Shown here piece after piece: positions 8,989 through 17,712 of a stretch of 64,000 nucleotides of DNA. The notes under the pieces were generated by a model. It was not told the origin of the DNA. It made no database searches and worked only from the letters and a program-made list of their open reading frames with translations. Source of the stretch: CAWANF01 sp963783355 (lineage in GTDB: Bacteria > Bacteroidota > Rhodothermia > Balneolales > DATFMH01). The stretch's first letter is position 1. Every line of letters starts with the position of its first letter. The position numbers were made by a program, and so were the translations under genes. The stretch is from the NCBI GenBank assembly GCA_963783355.1, contig CAWANF010000012.1:1-64000 (forward strand), written 5' to 3'.

Positions 8989-9876
8989 TTATTCAAATAC
9001 GACTTCGCCGGGCATACCAATTTTCAACGTCCCGTCATTAGGGACCCGAACCTTTACAGCGTATACCTGAGCGACGCGTTCTTCTTTTGTCTGAATGTTT
9101 TTTGGAGTAAACTCGGCGTCGGATGACACCCAGATCACTTTGCCGGATAATGTTCGGTTCTCTGATGCATTCTTGTCCACAATCACTTTTACTTTCTCAC
9201 CCAGTTTTACTTTCGGCAACTGAGCCCCACTAACATAGACCCTTAAATCGATATTTTTTAGATTAGCGATATCGTACAGAGGCTTGCCATAGGTTGCGAC
9301 CTCACCGGGCTCGGCATACTTCACCAGTACCGTTCCATCAATCGGATTGACGATTTTACTTTGCTGAATTTTCTCGTTAACGCCTGCAATCTGAGAAGTC
9401 AGCGCCGCAATCTGGCTTTCAATAACCCCTTTCTGGGTATTGGTTGAGGCGATTTGCTTATGAAGAACACTGATTTTTCCACTGGCATCATCGAATTGTT
9501 TCTGTGTTGCCGCACTGTCTTTGATCATTCGCTGAATGCGATTCAAATCGGTTTGAGCAACGGCAATTTGTTCGCGAAATACCGCCGCTTGTGCGTCGGT
9601 TCCCTGAATCTGTGCCTTCAATGCTTTCCTGTTAGCAATTAACTGTTGTTTTTGCAAATGCAGGTTCACAGTGTCGACCACCCCGACCACTTTATTGGCG
9701 GGAAGTACATCTCCTTCTTCCAGGTTCAGGCTTAATATTTGTCCGTTTCCCTGCGATGCTACCGTCGTGGTTGTAGCCTCAAAGTTTCCATAAGCATCCG
9801 ACTTATCATTGTTATTGGAACATCCCGTAAGCCAGAGTAATCCTAATACTGTTATAATTCCCAATTTCCTGTTCAT
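8989..9876 (-). CDS. HlyD-family membrane fusion lipoprotein
   Basis: A 295-residue periplasmic adaptor. The N-terminus has a lipoprotein signal (LGLLWLTGCSNN, Cys about residue 19), so it is probably anchored in the inner membrane. Residues 35-80 and 175-215 form the split barrel-sandwich (biotinyl-lipoyl) domain, with a coiled-coil hairpin between (about 75-170). The C-terminal beta-barrel ends at DGTLKIGMPGEVVFE. It overlaps the outer membrane factor gene by 4 bp and links it to the ABC pump. Confidence 0.9.
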   Translation of the reverse strand: MNRKLGIITVLGLLWLTGCSNNNDKSDAYGNFEATTTTVASQGNGQILSLNLEEGDVLPANKVVGVVDTVNLHLQKQQLIANRKALKAQIQGTDAQAAVFREQIAVAQTDLNRIQRMIKDSAATQKQFDDASGKISVLHKQIASTNTQKGVIESQIAALTSQIAGVNEKIQQSKIVNPIDGTVLVKYAEPGEVATYGKPLYDIANLKNIDLRVYVSGAQLPKVKLGEKVKVIVDKNASENRTLSGKVIWVSSDAEFTPKNIQTKEERVAQVYAVKVRVPNDGTLKIGMPGEVVFE

Positions 9877-11135
9877 AATGCACCCGTCTTTGTTAAATAA
9901 TTAATTTTTGCCATCATCCACTGAATATCGTGTTGGTCCAGGGCCAGCCTTGCCTGGTAAACTCCGTATAAATCGGATATGTATACCGTTGGTGTTATCA
10001 CCCCGTTGTGCAATTGACTGGCACTTTGTTGTTCCACCTTTTCACGGAGTTTTATGATTTGCTGATCTTTCTTCATCATCTCACGATATTTTGCGACGTC
10101 TCCCAATTCCTGATGTACCGCCACTTTTAAATTTTGTGTAAACGCCAACTGGTTGTATAAAACATTCATCTTCTGCAGTTTCAGAATTTCCCGGCTTGTC
10201 TTTGATTTGTTCCAGTCCCACAGTTTCCAGGTGGCTCTTAAACCGACCATATAATTAGCCTGGAATTGATCTTTAAAAATATTCAATCCCGGACGTCCGT
10301 ACATTCCTTCGGCAAAAGCACTTACATGCGGGCGATAAGCAACTTTCGTCTGCTCCTCCATCTGTTCCAGCTTGTCTCTTTGCAAACGGAACAATTTGTA
10401 TTCCGGGCGATCCCATTTGATCTGGGTATTTTCATCGATTAATTGTTTCGGCAATTTTAAATCCGGCTCACTACTTAAATCACGGCCTATCAATTCGCCT
10501 AATGATGCGTATGCCGCCTGTTTGTCTGATTCTATTCCGGATATAGATTGCTCGGTTTTTAACTTTTCCGCTTCCAAAGCATCCTGACTACCCGGCAGCA
10601 AAGCCCCGTTTTTAACCTGGGAACGGACCATATCGAGGCGTTTTTGCAACTGCTTTTTCATCAGGTTCAGGGAAGCCTCGTTTTTTTTCAGCAATAGAAT
10701 TTTGAAATAGAAACCATTTACCTGGTTATGAAGCTGGTAAAGCGAAACTTCTACCGACTGATTATTAATTTTTCCTTCAATCCGGTCGAGTTTTAACTGC
10801 GATGCCACGTTTCCACCATCATAAATAGGCTGGCTAAGATTTAATGCGGCCTGGTATTGATCTTTACTTATGGTTACCGGTGTAACTCCCGGCACTTTAA
10901 TCGGCACCGAAGTCACGTCGTTCTGATAGGTTGCCTTACCATTAAATGTAAGCTGGGGCAAATACCCTTTTTTTGTGTTTTCTGTTTTCAGATTGGTAAT
11001 ATGATCCTCCAGTGACAACTGGTGTGAAACAGGATTGTTTTCCCTTGCCAGACGGTAACAAGTCTGCAGGCTCAACGAATCCGGTCCCGGCTGCCACAGA
11101 AAAGAAATCATAATTATTGCGATGACTGTGTTCAT
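9873..11135 (-). CDS. TolC-family outer membrane efflux protein
   Basis: A 420-residue protein with a signal peptide at the start and two repeats of the long helical TolC pattern (about residues 25-200 and 215-410), including a FNGKATYQNDV strand and the central LRATWKLWDWNKSK strand. It has no lipobox Cys. It overlaps tetR and the fusion protein gene by 4 bp each, which marks one polycistronic message. Role: outer-membrane channel of the ABC exporter. Confidence 0.9.
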   Translation of the reverse strand: MNTVIAIIMISFLWQPGPDSLSLQTCYRLARENNPVSHQLSLEDHITNLKTENTKKGYLPQLTFNGKATYQNDVTSVPIKVPGVTPVTISKDQYQAALNLSQPIYDGGNVASQLKLDRIEGKINNQSVEVSLYQLHNQVNGFYFKILLLKKNEASLNLMKKQLQKRLDMVRSQVKNGALLPGSQDALEAEKLKTEQSISGIESDKQAAYASLGELIGRDLSSEPDLKLPKQLIDENTQIKWDRPEYKLFRLQRDKLEQMEEQTKVAYRPHVSAFAEGMYGRPGLNIFKDQFQANYMVGLRATWKLWDWNKSKTSREILKLQKMNVLYNQLAFTQNLKVAVHQELGDVAKYREMMKKDQQIIKLREKVEQQSASQLHNGVITPTVYISDLYGVYQARLALDQHDIQWMMAKINYLTKTGAL

Positions 11136-11746
11136 TGTTTTTTTAGTCCATTTATAATAAATGTTGGAAGTTCTTTTTTCCTTGTATCCAGGTAATCCTG
11201 GTACTGTTTCTCATCCATTTTAAAGATGTTGGATACCATTGGTTTGGCGATGAAAGGGAACACGCATAATGATAAAATGTTTGAGACAAAATTTTCAGGA
11301 CTGATAGGCCTGATCTCCCCTTTTTCGATGGCTTCTTTTATTTGTTCCCTCATTTTGTCCGGTAATGAAATATTGAGATCCCTGATGATACTCTGCAGGT
11401 GCTCTTTATTATTATTCATTTCATGAAACACAAAACCGGGCAAATAAGGATTTGCCCTCAAAATATCCATGTAACGATTTACGAACATCTCGATCTTTTC
11501 GAAGAGCGGAACGTCGCTGCCCATCATTTTCAGAATTTCAGGAAAAACCTTTTTGAACGAATCAAGAAAGACTTCTTTAAATAGATGGTCTTTGCTACGA
11601 TAATAATAATGCAGCATCGACTTGTTAATTTTTGCCTCATCTGCTATTTCCTGCATACGTGCCCCAAAAAAGCCACGATGATGAAATATCTTGCGAGCCG
11701 CCTCAAAGATTTTCTCTTCCGTTTCTTGCTCTTTTGATTTACTCAT
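11132..11746 (-). CDS. TetR-family repressor of the efflux operon
   Basis: A 204-residue regulator. The N-terminal helix-turn-helix (residues 10-55) reads IFEAARKIFHHRGFFGARMQ and INKSMLHYYYRSKDHLF, diagnostic of TetR/AcrR proteins. The C-terminal ligand domain is variable. It is the first large gene of the operon, overlaps the outer membrane factor by 4 bp, and lies 43 bp downstream of one operator copy, so autoregulation with release by the pump's substrate is likely. This last point is inference from layout. Confidence 0.92.
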   Translation of the reverse strand: MSKSKEQETEEKIFEAARKIFHHRGFFGARMQEIADEAKINKSMLHYYYRSKDHLFKEVFLDSFKKVFPEILKMMGSDVPLFEKIEMFVNRYMDILRANPYLPGFVFHEMNNNKEHLQSIIRDLNISLPDKMREQIKEAIEKGEIRPISPENFVSNILSLCVFPFIAKPMVSNIFKMDEKQYQDYLDTRKKELPTFIINGLKKQ

Positions 11747-11789
11747 TAGTACTGGATTTAAAAAAATTGACGATTCAAATATCGAATAT

Positions 11790-11816
11790 CAACCATATTG
11801 TTCAACCATTTGGTTG
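11790..11816 (-). promoter_or_regulatory. Operator copy O1 upstream of tetR
   Basis: A 13-base CAACCATATTGTT unit is followed directly by the inverted repeat CAACCATTTGGTTG (arms CAACCA/TGGTTG, 2-base centre, 11803-11816). The same arrangement recurs at 12024-12050 with only three changes, all in the first unit. Tandem half-sites at 13-base spacing fit two TetR-type dimers. It lies 43 bp before the tetR start. Confidence 0.72.
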
Positions 11817-11846
11817 ATTTTATTTCAAAAAAAAGCTCCTGGCCTG

Positions 11847-12020
11847 TTAACATTGAAATCTTCTGAAATTTCCATTAAATGAATGGTACATTTCTTCCAT
11901 GACCAGGTCAGCTTCCCGAACTTCAGCATCATCCCGGCATTCCGTGTATACCAGTATGGAAGCCATCATCAACAGGAATTCTTTAAAAAATCGACTTAGT
12001 ATGATATTGTTCATATTCAT
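11847..12020 (-). CDS. Small ORF of 57 codons heading the efflux operon, unknown function
   Basis: The frame runs from ATG 12020 (MNMNNIILSRFFKEF) to TAA at 11847; ATG 12014 is an alternative start with GGA about 8 bases before it. The first 25 residues are hydrophobic (FLLMMASILVY), and the C-terminal half is charged and acidic (DDAEVREADLVMEEM) with two cysteines in all. I recognise no family. Support for a real gene comes from position: a good promoter and operator copy O2 end within a few bases of its start, and O1 follows it. It could be a small membrane protein or a leader peptide of the exporter operon. Confidence 0.5.
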   Translation of the reverse strand: MNMNNIILSRFFKEFLLMMASILVYTECRDDAEVREADLVMEEMYHSFNGNFRRFQC

Positions 12021-12023
12021 TTC

Positions 12024-12050
12024 CAACTATTTGGTTCAACCATTTGGTTG
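12024..12050 (-). promoter_or_regulatory. Operator copy O2 at the promoter of the small ORF and efflux operon
   Basis: CAACTATTTGGTT followed by the inverted repeat CAACCATTTGGTTG (12037-12050). It is nearly identical to O1 and lies directly downstream of a -10 box (12053-12058) and 3 bp from the small ORF start, where a bound repressor would block transcription. Confidence 0.72.
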
Positions 12051-12052
12051 AC

Positions 12053-12082
12053 AATATACAGATTGCAACTATAAATGATCAA
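12053..12082 (-). promoter_or_regulatory. Candidate promoter of the efflux operon
   Basis: On the minus strand TTGATC (12082-12077) and TATATT (12058-12053) are separated by 18 bases, a fair match to a -35/-10 promoter. O2 begins two bases after the -10 box. Confidence 0.5.
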
Positions 12083-12473
12083 GTTTAATTGTATTATTTT
12101 AACATAAAAGACGATTCAGAATATCATAACACATTGATTTGCAATGGAATAAATAAATAATGCCATGTTTATTTCCTGCACATTTCATTGGTCAACTTTC
12201 AGGTAAACCTGCAACGTAACCAAATAAATTTTGGATACCCGATCTGGTCCGGCTGTGCTCCGACGTATTTTTCGGAGGTATGACACCTAAGCGGTATTAT
12301 TATACAGATTCCTGATTATTGTTTAGGAACGGAACTTATACAACTAAACAATGTCATTCCCCGCTTGACGGGGAATCCAACAGGATGCTCTATCAGGTTA
12401 CAAACTGTTGTTTGGGATTGTTTTTTTATCACTGGTACTGGTTACACCCCGGGTAACATATACTAACATAGTA
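12083..12473. other. Intergenic gap between the efflux operon and mutS
   Basis: No convincing gene is seen in this 391-bp stretch. It holds a small hairpin (CTCCGA 12258-12263 with TCGGAG 12272-12277) and the palindromic element listed at 12356-12376. It is AT-rich elsewhere. Confidence 0.6.
12356..12376. repeat. Palindromic element ATTCCCCG-cttga-CGGGGAAT
   Basis: Perfect 8-bp arms and a 5-base loop, without a T-run. It lies downstream of mutS (minus strand). GC-rich palindromes with this type of core occur as dispersed REP-like elements in many genomes; only this copy is present in the window. Confidence 0.55.
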
Positions 12474-15143
12474 CTAATTCAGAAGCCTCTTCAACTCCGT
12501 AATGAGCAACAGCGATTCAATGGGCGTCAATCGATTGGGATCACAGGCTTCCAATTTATTCAAAACGGTCTCCACTCTTGGATCCAGCTGCGCCTGGAAT
12601 AAAGACAATTGAGGCAGCTGTTCTTGTTTTTCCAGATTTTTAACTGCATTATTCAGGGCTTTTTTACTATCCGCGGCCCCGCCTTCCAGGGTTCCGTTTT
12701 TATTGGTGATATCCAGGCTGTGGCTCTCAAGATTATTCAGGATTTCCCGGGCCCGTTCAATGACAATCGATGGTAATCCTGCCATCCCGGCAACCTGGAT
12801 TCCATAGCTGTGATCGGCACCTCCCTTAACGATTTTTCTGAGAAAAATCACTTTTCCGTTGTGCTCCCTGACCTGGACATTAAAATTCACGACTCTTTCG
12901 TACAGCGTTTCCAGTTCATTGAGCTCATGATAATGAGTAGCAAATAACGTTTTTGCGGCCACGGTCGGTTGATTGTGCAGGTATTCAGCCAACGACCAGG
13001 CAATACTCAATCCATCAAAAGTGCTGGTTCCCCGTCCAACTTCATCCAGCAATATCAATGATTTCGGAGTGGCGTTATTGAGGATGTTTGCCGCTTCATT
13101 CATTTCCACCAAAAAAGTACTTTCCCCGGCAGCCAGGTTATCCGAAGCACCGACTCTCGTAAATATTTTGTCTACCATACCGATAGTCGCTTTTTCAGCC
13201 GGGACAAAACTGCCGATTTGCGCCAGCATGACAATCAGGCCGGTCTGTCGTAAAATAACACTCTTCCCCGCCATATTCGGACCCGTAATAATGATAATTT
13301 GCTGCTGAGAATTATCAAGATGAATATCATTGGGGATAAACGGCTCTCCAATTGGTAATGTGCGTTCCACAACCGGGTGCCGGCTGTTCGTCAGTTCGAT
13401 AACGTCATCATCATTGACATGCGGTTTGATATAATTAAATTTGTAGGCCACTTCCGCCAGCCCCTGGAGACAATCAAGTTCGGCAATAGCCTGTGCTATC
13501 CGCTGAATATCCTCGGCAAATTCAGCTACATAAATCTGCAGTTCCCGAAATAATTCATATTCCAATGTGCTGATGCGTTCTTCAGCCGACAAAATCTTTT
13601 CTTCAATTTCTTTTAGCTCAGGCGTGATATATCGTTCGGCATTCACAAGAGTCTGCTTGCGAATAAACGTTTCCGGTACTTTATCTTTATGAGCATTGGT
13701 TACTTCTATGTAATATCCGAATACTTTATTATAGCCCAGTTTCAGAGTTGGTATTCCCGTTTCCGCTGATAATTCCTTTTGAATTTTCGCGATGTATTTT
13801 TTCCCGTTCCTGGTAATATCACGAAGTTCATCCAGATCCGTTGAATATCCTTCACGAATAAATCCTCCCTCGCGAATGCCGGCTGGAGGATCATCGACAA
13901 TAGCATTATGAATTCGTTCCTGAACCTCAATCAATGATTTCAAACCATCGCGAATACGGATCAGCATTGGCTCTTCAAGTTCATGAATCAGGATTTTGAT
14001 ACCCGGAATCTGAGCGAGTGAAAGCTGCAATTGCTGCATGTCGCGGGCATTCGTGCGTCCAACACAAATACGGGAAATCAGCCGTTCCAGATCCCCTACC
14101 TGTTCCAGTTCTTCCCGAACCGACATTCTCCGGTCGTTATTCAGATGCAGTACTTCAACAGCGTTCAGGCGCTCTTTTATTTGCTGAAGTTTCTTAAGCG
14201 GGCGCATCAGCCATCGGCGTAACAAACGGCCGCCCATAGCAGTACAGGTATCATCAAGAATTGAAATCAGTGTTCCGTCTGTTCGTCCATCCTGCATGCT
14301 CGATGTCAGTTCAAGGTTCCGTTTAGTTGCGGAATCCAGCATCATATAATCCGAATTTTCAAAAGCATAAAGACGGCGAATATGCCCGAGTGACGATTTT
14401 TGAGTTTCCTGGAAATAGTGCATCATAGCTCCGGCAGCCACCTGGGCTACTTTCAGCTCTTCCACACCAAAACCCTTCAATGAATGCGTTTTAAAATGAT
14501 CAATCAGCAGCTGATAACCGTATTCCCCTTCATAAACCCAATCGTCAATTGTGGTGATCACATACGATTTCAATTCGTCGGGCAGATTATTCTTCATCTT
14601 TTTGGGCAGCAGAATTTCTGCAGGCTGTATACTTTGCAATAATCCATACAAATCCTTGTGATCGACCTGGCTAAGGGCGAATTCGCCAGTGGAAATATCC
14701 GAAAATGAAAGTCCGATTGTACTTCCGGCCCAATGCAAGGCACACAGGTAATTATTTCGTTTGTGATCCAGCAGCTTGTCGGACATCGTGACTCCCGGCG
14801 TCATAATTTCGGTCACATCGCGTTCCACAATCTTTTTCTGGGCTTTAGCTTCCGCGGGATCCTGCGTCTGTTCGCAAACAGCAACCCGGTGTCCTTTTCG
14901 AATAAGTTTGGGCAGATAAGTATCCAATGCATGATAGGGAAAGCCTGCCAGCGGGGTTTGATCGCCCCCGTTATTACGCTTTGTAAGTGTAATGCCAAGT
15001 TCTTTACTTACCAAAATCGCATCGTCCGAAAATGTCTCGTAAAAATCGCCCACCCGAAAAAGCAGAATGGTTCCGGGATATTTATTTTTCACATCGTGAT
15101 ACTGCCGCATCAACGGCGTTTGTTTGGCTTGTTTTTTGGACAT
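12474..15143 (-). CDS. mutS: DNA mismatch repair ATPase MutS
   Basis: An 889-residue MutS1 protein, close to the usual length. Domain I carries the mismatch-reading GDFYETF motif near residue 32. The connector, lever and clamp domains follow (about 130-560). The ATPase has Walker A GPNMAGKS, the STFLVEM segment, Walker B LILLDEVGRGTSTFDG and THYHEL. Near the C-terminus QLSLF fits the beta-clamp binding motif. It recognises mismatches and recruits MutL; no mutL is seen here. It is a single-gene unit divergent from the glycosylase gene, another DNA repair enzyme. Confidence 0.97.
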   Translation of the reverse strand: MSKKQAKQTPLMRQYHDVKNKYPGTILLFRVGDFYETFSDDAILVSKELGITLTKRNNGGDQTPLAGFPYHALDTYLPKLIRKGHRVAVCEQTQDPAEAKAQKKIVERDVTEIMTPGVTMSDKLLDHKRNNYLCALHWAGSTIGLSFSDISTGEFALSQVDHKDLYGLLQSIQPAEILLPKKMKNNLPDELKSYVITTIDDWVYEGEYGYQLLIDHFKTHSLKGFGVEELKVAQVAAGAMMHYFQETQKSSLGHIRRLYAFENSDYMMLDSATKRNLELTSSMQDGRTDGTLISILDDTCTAMGGRLLRRWLMRPLKKLQQIKERLNAVEVLHLNNDRRMSVREELEQVGDLERLISRICVGRTNARDMQQLQLSLAQIPGIKILIHELEEPMLIRIRDGLKSLIEVQERIHNAIVDDPPAGIREGGFIREGYSTDLDELRDITRNGKKYIAKIQKELSAETGIPTLKLGYNKVFGYYIEVTNAHKDKVPETFIRKQTLVNAERYITPELKEIEEKILSAEERISTLEYELFRELQIYVAEFAEDIQRIAQAIAELDCLQGLAEVAYKFNYIKPHVNDDDVIELTNSRHPVVERTLPIGEPFIPNDIHLDNSQQQIIIITGPNMAGKSVILRQTGLIVMLAQIGSFVPAEKATIGMVDKIFTRVGASDNLAAGESTFLVEMNEAANILNNATPKSLILLDEVGRGTSTFDGLSIAWSLAEYLHNQPTVAAKTLFATHYHELNELETLYERVVNFNVQVREHNGKVIFLRKIVKGGADHSYGIQVAGMAGLPSIVIERAREILNNLESHSLDITNKNGTLEGGAADSKKALNNAVKNLEKQEQLPQLSLFQAQLDPRVETVLNKLEACDPNRLTPIESLLLITELKRLLN

Positions 15144-15373
15144 TATCAGTTAACTATAATCCTTGAATTACGAAATTGGCTATGAAAGATACCCATCAAA
15201 ATATAATTTATGTCTCGTAAATTAAAAGGGTTCGGGGATAATAAAATGACTGAACCCCTGAATATTGTCAGCTTGTTTTATACGTTTTCTATTTTACAGG
15301 AAACGAGTTTATTTCATTGTAAGAAATTTACGATATAAGAATACCAAAATTGCGTTTGAATATAGCTTGATTC

Positions 15374-15976
15374 ATGAAACTTGATAAAGATTTTTATTTA
15401 CGTGACGATGTTTTTGAAATAAGCCGGGAACTTCTGGGTAAACACCTGTTTACCAAAGTGGGTGATGATGAAATTACGGGTGGCATGATCGTAGAAACGG
15501 AGGCTTATGCCGGTGTCATCGACAAGGCTTCTCATGCTTATGGTGAACGCAGAACCGATCGAACAAAAATCATGTATCATCACGGGGGCGTTGCTTATGT
15601 TTATCTTTGCTATGGAATACACTCCATGTTTAATGTGATAACGAATAAAGAAGATGTCCCGCATGCCATTTTGGTTCGTGCGATTCAGCCAACTCATGGT
15701 ATCGAGACTATTTTGAAACGCCGTAATTCGAATAAACTTAAGCGAAATACAGCCGGCGGACCGGGAATGTTAACCCGTGCTTTGGGTATCACCCTGAACC
15801 ATGACGGCTTAAACCTGTCCGGTGATACGGTATGGATTGAAGATATGGGAGAGAAAATCAGCAAACAAAATATTATAGAAAGCCCTCGGGTGGGTGTTGA
15901 TTACGCCGAAGAATTCGCTTCAAAACCCTGGCGATTCCGGGTTAAAGAAAGCCGTTGGACGAGTCCGGCTAAATAG
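15374..15976 (+). CDS. 3-methyladenine DNA glycosylase (AAG/MPG family)
   Basis: A 200-residue base excision repair enzyme. The catalytic Glu lies in MIVETEAYAG (about residue 44), SHAYGERRTDRTKIMY follows, and the intercalating region contains GVAYVYLCYGIHSMFNV; RNTAGGPGMLTRALGI is also a family marker. It removes alkylated purines such as 3-methyladenine and hypoxanthine. The length is standard. It is transcribed away from mutS with 230 bp between them, which hold no other gene. Confidence 0.95.
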   Translation: MKLDKDFYLRDDVFEISRELLGKHLFTKVGDDEITGGMIVETEAYAGVIDKASHAYGERRTDRTKIMYHHGGVAYVYLCYGIHSMFNVITNKEDVPHAILVRAIQPTHGIETILKRRNSNKLKRNTAGGPGMLTRALGITLNHDGLNLSGDTVWIEDMGEKISKQNIIESPRVGVDYAEEFASKPWRFRVKESRWTSPAK

Positions 15977-16243
15977 TCTTTTTAACCAAATATCTCTTTG
16001 ATAAAGCGCATATTTTTCATGGTATTGCGCAAGATAAGACTGGCTTTTTTACTAAACCTGTGCCATATTCGTATTCATATTCCATTCAATAGGAAATGGT
16101 ATCAATAAATCAGTCGTAAATAACAGGGGAAACTGTAAAAATTCAAATATTATATCATAGCAATACAATACTTATACATTGTTATGAAAATCCCCTATAT
16201 TTAATACAGAATTTTACAAAAAAAAGGTCAAGGAGAATTTCCA

Positions 16244-16762
16244 ATGCGTAACCCACGGTTTCTTGTATTAACGGGACTCATCGTACTCGTTGCAGTAGCA
16301 CGATTGCTGCCACATTTACCGAATTTCACACCTATCGTAGCAATAGCCCTATTCGGAGGTGCCTATTTCAGTGACAAACGTATGGCGTATGCCGTACCAT
16401 TTCTGGCAATGCTTGCCAGTGATTATTTTCTCGGATTTCACAGTACCATTTTATTCGTTTATGCCGGATTTGCTATTGCCGTCGGAATAGGATTCTTTTT
16501 ACGCAAAAAGTTTTCTGCCATACGGCTAACAGGCGCCATTCTGAGTGGTGCTGTTCTGTTCTATCTGATTACCAACTTTGGCGTATGGCTCATGACCGGG
16601 ATGTACCCGATGACAATTTCAGGACTAGCAGATTCATACATAGCTGGTATTCCCTTTTTCCAATACAGTTTACTTGGTGATATCTTCTACAGTGCTGTGT
16701 TGTTTGGTGCTTTCGAAATGGCCAAAAACAAAATACCAGCTCTTCAGATGGTCCGTGCCTGA
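16244..16762 (+). CDS. DUF6580-like integral membrane protein
   Basis: A 172-residue, five- or six-helix membrane protein with PNFTPIVAIALFGGAYF near the N-terminus and LITNFGVWL in the middle, features of the DUF6580 putative transport family, which resembles ECF substrate-binding subunits. A strong AAGGAG ribosome site lies 8 bases before the ATG. A terminator follows, so it is monocistronic. The substrate is unknown. Confidence 0.75.
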   Translation: MRNPRFLVLTGLIVLVAVARLLPHLPNFTPIVAIALFGGAYFSDKRMAYAVPFLAMLASDYFLGFHSTILFVYAGFAIAVGIGFFLRKKFSAIRLTGAILSGAVLFYLITNFGVWLMTGMYPMTISGLADSYIAGIPFFQYSLLGDIFYSAVLFGAFEMAKNKIPALQMVRA

Positions 16763-16788
16763 TTATTATCAATACCTTTTCTGTGTTT

Positions 16789-16816
16789 AAGGGGACGAAT
16801 ATTCGTTCCCTTTTTT
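16789..16816 (+). terminator. Intrinsic terminator after the DUF6580 gene
   Basis: AAGGG-gACGAAT pairs with ATTCGT-tCCCTT and is followed by T6, a strong rho-independent structure. Confidence 0.88.
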
Positions 16817-16840
16817 ATTTTTCACGATGGTATTTCGTTT

Positions 16841-17560
16841 ATGAAAAAAGCGATCATCATTGGAGCTACTTCAGGAATCGGTAAAGCCCTGGCATTTGAA
16901 CTTTCCCATAACGGGTATAACCTGGGCATAACCGGACGAAGAACCGAATTGTTGAAACAGCTTGTTAATGATATTTCTACGGATGCCCATTACCGTACAA
17001 TGGATGTCACAGAAGCTGAGGAAGCTATTCAACTATTCCAGGACCTCGTTGCAGAAATGGATGGCGTCGATTTAGTTATTATCAATGCCGGAATGGGAAA
17101 TAATAACCGGGATTATAAATGGGAAATCGAACGGCAAACAATTGATGTGAATGTCAGGGGCTTTGTAGCTATCGCAAATGCAGCATTCAACTATTTTGAT
17201 AAACAGGAACGCGGACATTTAGTCGGGATTTCATCGGTCGCTTCTCATTTCAGCTACGGAAAAGCTACAGCCTATAATGCTTCTAAAGCCTTCGTTTCAA
17301 ATTACCTTAAAGGATTACGCTACAAAGCATTTCAGAAAAAGAACAAAATTATTATTACTGATATCAGGCCGGGTTTCATAGCTACCCCAATGACCGAACA
17401 AAATAAGGGAATGTTTTGGGTTATTAATGCAGATGAATCAGCCCGGCTTATTTTAAAAACAATTACAAGAAAAAAGAAAGTCGCTTATATACCATCTCGC
17501 TGGAGACTCATGGCCTGGATTTTAAGAATAGTACCTGAAAGTATATTCAAAAGGCTTTAA
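16841..17560 (+). CDS. Short-chain dehydrogenase/reductase
   Basis: A 239-residue SDR. GATSGIG is at residues 8-14, INAGMG near 84, catalytic Ser in GISSVAS near 130 and YNASK near 145. It is only distantly similar to the SDR at 4252-5025. The C-terminal tail is hydrophobic (WRLMAWILRIVP), suggesting loose membrane contact. Substrate unknown. Confidence 0.85.
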   Translation: MKKAIIIGATSGIGKALAFELSHNGYNLGITGRRTELLKQLVNDISTDAHYRTMDVTEAEEAIQLFQDLVAEMDGVDLVIINAGMGNNNRDYKWEIERQTIDVNVRGFVAIANAAFNYFDKQERGHLVGISSVASHFSYGKATAYNASKAFVSNYLKGLRYKAFQKKNKIIITDIRPGFIATPMTEQNKGMFWVINADESARLILKTITRKKKVAYIPSRWRLMAWILRIVPESIFKRL

Positions 17561-17712
17561 TACCCGAATCTCATAATTAGATCAAAAAAACACTCTCAAA
17601 TAACAATTTTCCCTTAACCAATTAGATCATTGTCGAAATATCCAATATTTTCAATTGTTAAACGTCATATATAATTAGGTTAAATTATATCATTTTTTGA
17701 TTTCCCTTTTTA

